Source of the DNA: DASSUW01 sp963835525 | GTDB taxonomy: Bacteria; Actinomycetota; Thermoleophilia; Solirubrobacterales; Solirubrobacteraceae | Direction of reading: 5' to 3' | Assembly: GCA_963835525.1 (NCBI GenBank) | Contig: CAWIFM010000001.1 | Location: forward strand, 620,001-684,000 | DNA: 64,000 bases | Shown: positions 58,127-64,000 of the stretch, one piece after another | How positions within the stretch are numbered: position 1 is the first letter of the stretch | Layout of the letters: every line of letters starts with the position of its first letter | Notes under the pieces: generated by a model | Database searches by the model: none | What the model was told of the DNA's origin: nothing | What the model saw: only the letters and a program-made list of their open reading frames with translations | Position numbers and translations under genes: made by a program

Positions 58127-61117
58127 CTATGGCTGTGTCGTGGACAGGGTGAACGTGAGCGTCTTGCTGTAGGTGCCGGTCCGCAGCGGGTCCGCGGCGC
58201 CGATCGCCTGCCGGAACTCGAGCGCGACGGTGTCGTTGGAGATCGGCCCGTCCCAGACCAGCAGGTTGAGCGGCGAGGCGGCCGAGCCGACGTTGTTGTA
58301 CGCCGTGCCCGTGTTGGCCGCGTTGCGCGCGCGTGCCTGCAGCGGCTGCGGCAGCGAGAACGTGCCGTTGACCAGGCGCCCGGTCGCCGTGCTGCTCGGG
58401 TCGGCGACGCTCAGCAGCGCGTCGCCGGCGGTGGAGATCACGTTGGCGTCCGTGGACGCGAAGTACGTGCGCGTGACGCCCGGCGTGAAGGCCCCGAACG
58501 TGGCGGGCGGCCCGATCGACAGCGACAGCGTCGCCGGGACCGTCCCGCTGACCGGGGTCTCGACCACCACCGGGCCGGAGCTGCCGAGGATCGTGTTCGG
58601 CGCGCCGAAGTCCTCCACGTCGGCGCTGTTGCCGGCCGAGAGCAGGCCGTTGATCGTGCTGCCCGCGAGGATCGGCCCGTAGGCGCCCGCCAGCCGGCTG
58701 AAGCGCTCGTTCGCCGACACCTGGGTGTTGCCGGTCAGCGCGAGCCCGCCGTTGAACGTGCTGCCTGCGATCGTCACGTCACGCGTGGTGTTCCTGACCT
58801 GGGCGGCGCCGTTCACCGTCGTGCCGAACAGCTGCACCGCCTCGGCTCCGTCGCTGGTCAGCGCGCCGGCGACCGTGCTGTCTTTGGCGACCAGCGAGGC
58901 GCCCGAGCCGACGGTCACGCCACCGCTCACGTGCGCGCCGTCGAGGCACGTCACGCCGCCGGCGACCGCGACGCCGGACTGCGATCCGGTGAGCGTGGTG
59001 GTGCACGCGGGCGAGGCGCCCGGCAGCACCGTGGCGCGGTAGGACTCCGCGGTGCCGTAGTTGCCGGCCGGATCGATCGCCCGGTGCTCCACGAGGTGCG
59101 TGCCGAAGCCCGGGACGAAGCCGCCGCTCGGGTGGTCGTCCGGCAGCGTCTGCTCGAACGTCGCCCGTGACAGGCCGCCGGTGCCGAGGTTGCCGTAGGT
59201 CAGCGCCTTCACGTCGGTGCCGGAGTGGCGGAACCTGAACGGCGACTCCGGCATCGGCTGCTCGGGGAAGCCGAAGTAGTTGAACCAGCCGTCGCGATCC
59301 AGGCGCAGCTGGCCGACGACCGCGGGCTCGCCCTCGTAGCCGGCGCGGTCGTCCTGCGGATACAGCCACATGTCCCAGCCGTCGAAGTAGACCGGGTGCT
59401 CGAGGTCGCCCTCCAGCGCGGTCAGCGGCTCGGACAGCTCGCGCGGCGCGGTCGGCGCCACGGCGTCGACCTTCCACTCGACCGCGTCGGACAGCGCCCC
59501 GTCGGTCACCGTCGCCGTCAGCGTGTGCGTGCCGGGCGCCAGGCCGAGCGCGCCGAGGTCGAGGTTGCGGCTGTTGCGCGGGTTGGGGACGGCGACCCCG
59601 TTGACCGACCACGCGACCGGCAGGACCCGGTCGCTCGGATGGTTGGTCTCGACGTAGACGACCTCGTCGCCCGCCACCGGGTGGGCGCGCGCCGTGGACG
59701 CGGTGATGTCCGCCTCCGCCGGCGACGCCGTCACGGTCGTCTCGCCGACCGTCCACTCCCGCGTCTGCACGAAGCGCGGCCCGTTGTAGCCGGAGTTCGT
59801 CGCGCTGTTGCCCGTCGACGGGTTGCGCACCCAGTCGATGCCGTCCGGCCCGACCGGGTCGCGCACCTCGGCCTGTACGACGGTGCCCGGCGCGAGGTTC
59901 AGCGGCTGCAGGTCGAGGTTGCGGCTGTTGCCGCTGTCGACCACCTGGCCGCCGATCCTCCAGGTGACGAGGTGCTCGTGGAACCGCGGATGCCCGGTCT
60001 CGAGCCACAGCACCGAGTCGCGCGGCACGGTGCCCGCCGGCGTGCTCCGGACGTTCATCTGGCCCGCGTTCCGCATCCCGGTGAGCCGCGCGACCATGTG
60101 CTCGAGGCCGACCTGGTCCCAGTCGAACCCGATCCAGCGCATCATCGAGTGCTCGCTCGGCCGGCGCTGGCCGCACGGGAACGTCCCGCCGCCCTCGTGC
60201 AGGCCGATGGTCCCGCCGGACAGGCTCTCCTCACCGAGCCAGCGCCACCACTTGTGCTGCGCGGCGATCATCTGCGCCGCGCTGGTCATGATCGTGTGAT
60301 GGAAGCTGCCCGGCTCGCCGCCGGTGTAGCAGGGGCGGATCACGTCACGCGAGGAGTACGGGTACTCGTCGGCCATCGAGCCGAGCGAGTGGCCCAGCTC
60401 GTGCAGCGAGATCAGCGGGCCCTGAGGGGAGCCGCCGGAGGTCGTCGCCTGCGTGCCGCCGATGCCGCCGTAAGTGAACGTGTTGAAGATCGCGAGCGTC
60501 TGGATGTTCTGCGACGACCGGGGAATCCCGAGCACCGGTGCCACGTACGTGTTGAGGATCCGTTCGTGCGCCTGGTTGCCGGTCTCACACGGGTTCACGC
60601 CGGCGGGGTAGTAGGCCGCGCGGTCCTGGCAGTTGAGCGGCGCCGGCCCGTACGTGGTGCCGCGGGCCAGCGGGTTGGTCAGCCCGTCGGAGTACCACAG
60701 CCGCAGGGCCGTGTCCTTCGCGTCGATCGGCCCTTCGCGCACGCCGGTGTCCCGGATCGTGCCATTGGCGTGCCGGACCCGGCCGTCAGGATCACGCCGC
60801 GTGCCGTAGTCGATCGACGCGATCTCGACTGCGTACACGTTCACGTGGTTGCGGTAGCTGCGGAACGGCTCGGTCGCCCACATGACCGACAGGTTCCGGT
60901 CCACGTCGGCGAGGAAGATGCTCTGCTGGTCCCACTGGTAACCGTCGCCGAGGATGATCAGGTTCAGGCGCTCGGCGGCCGGACCGGTGATCTGGATCGG
61001 GTGGACCTCCGGCTCGGGCAACGGCAGAGGCGGCGGTGGGCCCTGCGCGTTCGCCGTCGCGGCCTGCATGCCGAGCAGCAGCACGGCGGACACCAGCGCC
61101 TTCAGGCATCGACTCAT
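58127..61117 (-). CDS. Secreted M64-type (IgA peptidase-like) metallopeptidase
   Basis: A 996-residue secreted protein. The signal peptide runs to ATANAQ near residue 25. The catalytic domain starts RLNLIILGDGYQWDQQSIFL and holds the zinc site ISLHELGHSLGSMADEY (HExxH plus a downstream aspartate, near residue 245), as in peptidase family M64. Two Ig-like modules follow with near-repeated SGNSRNLDLQPLNLAPGT and PRNSRNLDLGALGLAPGT, then a bactofilin-like ladder (VSGGVTVGSGASLVAKDSTV). The C-terminal domain ends YSKTLTFTLSTTQP, a tail I associate with secreted Thermoleophilia proteins. The ATG at 61117 has GGAGGG about 10 nt upstream. Its TAG abuts the sigma gene. Confidence 0.82.
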   Translation of the reverse strand: MSRCLKALVSAVLLLGMQAATANAQGPPPPLPLPEPEVHPIQITGPAAERLNLIILGDGYQWDQQSIFLADVDRNLSVMWATEPFRSYRNHVNVYAVEIASIDYGTRRDPDGRVRHANGTIRDTGVREGPIDAKDTALRLWYSDGLTNPLARGTTYGPAPLNCQDRAAYYPAGVNPCETGNQAHERILNTYVAPVLGIPRSSQNIQTLAIFNTFTYGGIGGTQATTSGGSPQGPLISLHELGHSLGSMADEYPYSSRDVIRPCYTGGEPGSFHHTIMTSAAQMIAAQHKWWRWLGEESLSGGTIGLHEGGGTFPCGQRRPSEHSMMRWIGFDWDQVGLEHMVARLTGMRNAGQMNVRSTPAGTVPRDSVLWLETGHPRFHEHLVTWRIGGQVVDSGNSRNLDLQPLNLAPGTVVQAEVRDPVGPDGIDWVRNPSTGNSATNSGYNGPRFVQTREWTVGETTVTASPAEADITASTARAHPVAGDEVVYVETNHPSDRVLPVAWSVNGVAVPNPRNSRNLDLGALGLAPGTHTLTATVTDGALSDAVEWKVDAVAPTAPRELSEPLTALEGDLEHPVYFDGWDMWLYPQDDRAGYEGEPAVVGQLRLDRDGWFNYFGFPEQPMPESPFRFRHSGTDVKALTYGNLGTGGLSRATFEQTLPDDHPSGGFVPGFGTHLVEHRAIDPAGNYGTAESYRATVLPGASPACTTTLTGSQSGVAVAGGVTCLDGAHVSGGVTVGSGASLVAKDSTVAGALTSDGAEAVQLFGTTVNGAAQVRNTTRDVTIAGSTFNGGLALTGNTQVSANERFSRLAGAYGPILAGSTINGLLSAGNSADVEDFGAPNTILGSSGPVVVETPVSGTVPATLSLSIGPPATFGAFTPGVTRTYFASTDANVISTAGDALLSVADPSSTATGRLVNGTFSLPQPLQARARNAANTGTAYNNVGSAASPLNLLVWDGPISNDTVALEFRQAIGAADPLRTGTYSKTLTFTLSTTQP

Positions 61118-61156
61118 CGAGCACCGCCCTCCCCTTGCAGACACCTTCGCCGCGAG

Positions 61157-61195
61157 CTAAGCGCAAAACGCGCTCAACCGCAACAGACCGCTTAG
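61157..61195. terminator. Inverted repeat at the end of the 61192 gene
   Basis: CTAAGCG (61157-61163) pairs with CGCTTAG (61189-61195) around a 25-nt loop. The right arm includes the minus-strand stop. It may end that transcript or lie in the promoter of the peptidase operon, which starts 40 bp further on. Confidence 0.3.
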
Positions 61196-62223
61196 GGAAT
61201 TCCACGGTCGCGGTACACCGGCCGGTAGGCGTCGTACAGCCAGATGATCGTCGTGATCAGGAAGGCGAAGAAGAGCCCCATGTCGAGCTCGAAGTCGCGC
61301 CGCTCGCCGAGCAGGGCGTTCGCAAGGTAGACCAGCACGAGGTTGGCGGCGAGCAGGGCGGGCGGGGCCGCGACGTTGATCGCGGCGTTGGCGAGCACGA
61401 TCGCCGACACGCCCAGCGCGATCTGCAGGCCGGTCGCGTCGATCCCCGGCAGGATCGAGGCGAAGATCGTGCACAACAGCGTCAGCAGCGCGACCTGCTC
61501 GAGGACCTCCCGGGTGACGAGCCGACCGCGCCCGGGTGTCGACGGCACCGGGCCGGCGCTCACCCGCCACGACCAGTCGGGGGCGGGTAGGCGGGGGATG
61601 ACGACGAAGACGACGACGAGCGCCGCGACCACCAGGGCGACCACGACCGCGACCCCGAACGCGGGGTAGTCGCGGACGGTGTCCGTGAAGTCGAGCTTGG
61701 CGATGTGGATCCAGTACTCCTGTGGGAGCTTGACGAAGATCCACAGCCCTGCCGCGACGAGCACCCAGAAGCGGGCGGAGAAGCGCGACGGCTCGTAGCG
61801 AAGTCGCGCGACCTCGTACGCGATGAAGAAGTACTCGAACGTGTTCGGGAACAGCAGCAGCATCAACCGGTCGTCGGTGAGCTCGAAGAGCGCCACGCCG
61901 ACCAGCCGGTAGTAGAAGAGGAAGCGGGCGACGCGGAAGGCGGGGTGGCTCGTCCAGTTCCGCATCGTCGACAGGTAGGCGATCGAGAGGTAGTAGATGT
62001 CGAGCGCCTTGTCGACGCTCTGGTAGGACCCCGTCTCGCTCGTGTCCACCTCGGTGAAGGTGGCGAGCAGCGTCTGGTCCGCCGCGTCGATGACGAGCGC
62101 CACCACGATCACGAGCGGAACGCGCGGGATCAGCAGCGGGACGAACAGCCGCGCGGCGACGATGAGCACCACGAGCGACGCGTCCTGCGTCGAGGCTCCG
62201 AGGACGACGTCGGCTGCTTCCAC
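61192..62223 (-). CDS. Polytopic membrane protein of unknown function
   Basis: 343 residues with about ten helices: LVVLIVAARLFVPLLIPRVP, LVIVVALVIDAADQTLLATF, FFIAYEVARLRYEPSRFSAR, VAVVVALVVAALVVVFVVIP, and paired helices near the end. Conserved-looking polar motifs are DAADQTLL, SYQSVDKALDIYYL and RNWTSHPAFRVARFLFYYR. I recognise no family with certainty. GTG start at 62223, divergent from the orphan NarL regulator. It lies upstream of the peptidase-sigma operon on the same strand, separated by an inverted repeat. Confidence 0.65.
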   Translation of the reverse strand: MEAADVVLGASTQDASLVVLIVAARLFVPLLIPRVPLVIVVALVIDAADQTLLATFTEVDTSETGSYQSVDKALDIYYLSIAYLSTMRNWTSHPAFRVARFLFYYRLVGVALFELTDDRLMLLLFPNTFEYFFIAYEVARLRYEPSRFSARFWVLVAAGLWIFVKLPQEYWIHIAKLDFTDTVRDYPAFGVAVVVALVVAALVVVFVVIPRLPAPDWSWRVSAGPVPSTPGRGRLVTREVLEQVALLTLLCTIFASILPGIDATGLQIALGVSAIVLANAAINVAAPPALLAANLVLVYLANALLGERRDFELDMGLFFAFLITTIIWLYDAYRPVYRDRGIP

Positions 62224-62290
62224 GGGCGGCGCCGAGCCTATGCCATCACGGCTGGGTCCCGTAGTGTCGTCCTATGAACGCTGAGGCGAC

Positions 62291-62998
62291 ATGAGCACGC
62301 CTGCCGTCGGGGACGAGCGCCGACCCCCGGGCGGCGAGCGGAAGGGCCCCCTGCGCGTGGTGATCGCCGACGACTCCGTGCTGCTGCGTTCGGGAATTGC
62401 GCAGCTGCTGGAGGACTCGGGCTTCGACGTCGTCGGTCAAGCCGGCGACGGCGAGGATCTGCTGCGCAAGGTCGGCGCGCACAAGCCCGACATCGCGGTG
62501 GTCGACGTGCGCATGCCGCCGACTCACACCGACGAGGGCCTGCGCGCCGCCCATCGGATCCGGGCCGAGCACCCCGGCACCGCGGTGCTCGTGCTCTCCC
62601 AGTACGTCGACGAGGCGTACGCCTTCGAGCTGCTGTCCGACTCGACCGAGAGCACCGGCTACCTGCTCAAGGACCGCGTCGCCGACGTCGAGAGCTTCAC
62701 CGACGCCGTGCGGCGCGTGGCAGACGGCGGGTCGGCGCTCGATCCCGAGGTCGTGTCGACGCTCCTCGGCCGCCGGCGACGGGACGACCCGTTCGCTGCG
62801 CTCACGCCGCGCGAGCGGGAGGTGCTGGTGCTGATGGCCGAAGGGCGCACGAACGCCGCGATGGCAGGGGCGCTCGGGGTCAGCGAGCGAGCCGTGGAGA
62901 AGCACGTGACCGCGATCTTCTCCAAGCTCGACCTGCCACCCGCCGCGGCCGATCACCGGCGCGTGCTGGCCGTCCTGGCGTTCCTGCGGTCCGAGTAG
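62291..62998 (+). CDS. Orphan NarL-type response regulator
   Basis: 235 residues: a short disordered leader, a receiver with VVIADDS, VVDVRMPPTHTDEG and GYLLKDRV, and a canonical LuxR domain (LTPREREVLVLMAEGRTNAA, SERAVEKHVTAIFSKL). No kinase gene is adjacent; one of the three kinases in the window, or a distant one, must act on it. It is close to the regulator at 52841 in the receiver, but keeps the standard recognition helix. Followed by a strong convergent terminator hairpin. Confidence 0.87.
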   Translation: MSTPAVGDERRPPGGERKGPLRVVIADDSVLLRSGIAQLLEDSGFDVVGQAGDGEDLLRKVGAHKPDIAVVDVRMPPTHTDEGLRAAHRIRAEHPGTAVLVLSQYVDEAYAFELLSDSTESTGYLLKDRVADVESFTDAVRRVADGGSALDPEVVSTLLGRRRRDDPFAALTPREREVLVLMAEGRTNAAMAGALGVSERAVEKHVTAIFSKLDLPPAAADHRRVLAVLAFLRSE

Positions 62999-63003
62999 CC
63001 GCG

Positions 63004-63032
63004 CCCTCCCCGCCGATGCGGGCCGGGGAGGG
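63004..63032. terminator. Bidirectional terminator hairpin
   Basis: CCCTCCCC (63004-63011) pairs with GGGGAGGG (63025-63032), with an inner GCC/GGC extension. It is placed exactly between the convergent regulator (ends 62998) and MFS gene (ends 63052), so it probably terminates both. Confidence 0.6.
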
Positions 63033-63051
63033 GCGAGCTCCTTCGATGTGA

Positions 63052-64000
63052 TCAGGCGGCGGCCGCGACCGGGTGCGGCGCCGCGGCGGTGCGGTCGGCC
63101 TTGGCCGGGCGGTCGCTCGGGAGCCGCCAGAGGACCAGCAGGGCACCGGCGAAGGACACCAGGGCGGCGGCCGTGAGGCCGAGACCGAGCGCGTCGGTGA
63201 ACGCCCGGCCCGCCGTGCCGGCCAGCTCCTGGCCAGCCGGGCCTCCGACGCGCTCGGCGATCGCATGGGCGGCGCCGATCGACTCGCCGGCGGCCTCCGG
63301 GGCGCCCGCCATGTCACGTGTGTACGCGCTCGCGATGATCGAACCGATGACCGCCACGCCGAGGGCTCCGCCCACCTGGCGCGTGACGTCGCTCATGGCC
63401 GACCCGACTCCCGCCTTCGCCTCGGGCACCGCGCTCATCACCGAGTCGGTGGCCGGCGCCATGGCGGAGCCCATCGACAGGGCCAGGCCGAAGGTGACGA
63501 AGCCGAGCAGCACGGGAGCCATCTCCGGCGTCCAGGCGAGGCTCGTGGACAGCACGACGGCGACGCCGGTAAGGCCACCCGCGATGACGCGGGTGCGACC
63601 GAGCCTATGGGCGAGGCGGTTCGACGCTCCCGAGCCGATGACGAGCCCGAGCGCGAGCGGCAGCATCGCGGCGCCCGCCTCCAGCGCGCTGAAGCCGTGA
63701 GCGAACTGGAGGAACTGCGTGAAGGCGAAGACGGATCCCATCATCGCGAAGAAGATGAGCCCGACGCCGACCGACGCGACGGTGAAGCGCGGGTCGCGGA
63801 AGAACCCGAGCGGCAGCATCGGCGAGGCGACGCGACGCTCCCACCAGATGAACACGGCGCCCAGGACCGTGGCGGCCGCGAAGCAGCTGAGGACGACCGG
63901 GTCGGTCCAGCCGCGCGGACCGGCTTCGATGATGCCGTAGACGAGCGTGACGAGCGTGCCGATCGACAGCGCCGCCCCGCGGAGGTCGAACGCGCCGGGG
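63052..64000 (-). CDS. MFS transporter, DHA2/EmrB type (N-terminus beyond window)
   Basis: The visible 316 codons are the C-terminal half of a 14-helix exporter. The frame stays open from the window edge (FDLRGAALSIGTLVTLVYGI, then EAGPRGWTDP) through ASPMLPLGFFRDPRFTVASV, ASNRLAHRLGRTRVIAGG and DVTRQVGGALGVAVIGSI, all typical of the EmrB/QacA group. An ATG at 63855 is internal. It ends in an alanine/proline-rich tail. Substrate unknown. Distinct from the MFS protein at 20244, which shares only the family. Confidence 0.85.
   Translation of the reverse strand, partial: PGAFDLRGAALSIGTLVTLVYGIIEAGPRGWTDPVVLSCFAAATVLGAVFIWWERRVASPMLPLGFFRDPRFTVASVGVGLIFFAMMGSVFAFTQFLQFAHGFSALEAGAAMLPLALGLVIGSGASNRLAHRLGRTRVIAGGLTGVAVVLSTSLAWTPEMAPVLLGFVTFGLALSMGSAMAPATDSVMSAVPEAKAGVGSAMSDVTRQVGGALGVAVIGSIIASAYTRDMAGAPEAAGESIGAAHAIAERVGGPAGQELAGTAGRAFTDALGLGLTAAALVSFAGALLVLWRLPSDRPAKADRTAAAPHPVAAAA

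Noticed and set aside
1..64000. CRISPR arrays, transposases, integrases, rRNA
   Set aside because: I found no regularly spaced repeats, DDE or recombinase motifs, or rRNA-like sequence on either strand.

Overview
The window is very GC-rich, with dense, mostly stop-start-overlapping genes, many GTG starts, NarL-type histidine kinase/response regulator pairs, LuxR-type ATPase regulators, a deazaflavin-dependent (DDN-like) reductase, DUF7144, DUF1269 and DUF4389 proteins, and secreted proteins with Thermoleophilia-style tails. This suggests a chromosomal segment of a high-GC actinobacterium, most likely class Thermoleophilia (Solirubrobacterales, e.g. relatives of Solirubrobacter, Conexibacter or Baekduia). 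That placement rests on family knowledge and was not tested by a search. I see no rRNA, convincing tRNA, CRISPR array, insertion sequence or phage. No gene-free stretch exceeds about 250 bp.

Region 1 (1-22.2 kb) looks like a metabolic, respiratory and stress block. It has the start of cydD facing a MalT-like LuxR regulator, then small membrane/stress proteins (zinc ribbon, DUF7144, DUF1269, PrsW), transporters, an aldose epimerase, and a six-gene chain of almost uninterrupted overlaps: zwf, a GH15 glycosidase, a GMC dehydrogenase, an NDH-2-type dehydrogenase, cydA and cydB. AI-2E, MFS and small membrane proteins follow. Seven promoter regions of this block carry the same 19-bp dyad, consensus CTCATCCG-N3-CGGATGAG. 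It usually lies 32-35 nt from the start codon and often serves both divergent genes. This looks like an undescribed regulon signature.

Region 2 (22.2-27 kb) is a signalling cluster: a receiver-only protein, a NarL-type regulator, and two tandem paralogous sensor kinases. A hairpin-rich repeat at 27.0 kb shares its core with an inverted pair at 3.8-4.0 kb.

Region 3 (27-39 kb) is catabolic. It has a Tat-exported spermidine-dehydrogenase-like flavoprotein, a heavily reduced BBE-type FAD oxidase, a serine hydrolase, an amino-acid permease with an ArgE/DapE-type hydrolase, a CBS protein, a P450 next to a poly-gamma-glutamate hydrolase, a cupin and an orphan substrate-binding lipoprotein.

Region 4 (39-54.5 kb) holds a flippase-like membrane protein, a cNMP-domain/thioredoxin-reductase-like fusion, LtrA, a compact operon with a 39-codon gene, two close NmrA-like paralogues on either side of a large LuxR ATPase regulator, a racemase, a third kinase/regulator pair and a small flavoprotein reductase.

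Region 5 (54.6-64 kb) has a DUF4389 protein and a minus-strand operon: secreted M64-type metallopeptidase, ECF sigma factor, zinc-finger anti-sigma factor, secreted FG-GAP protein. A membrane protein, an orphan NarL regulator and a truncated MFS exporter run to the window edge.
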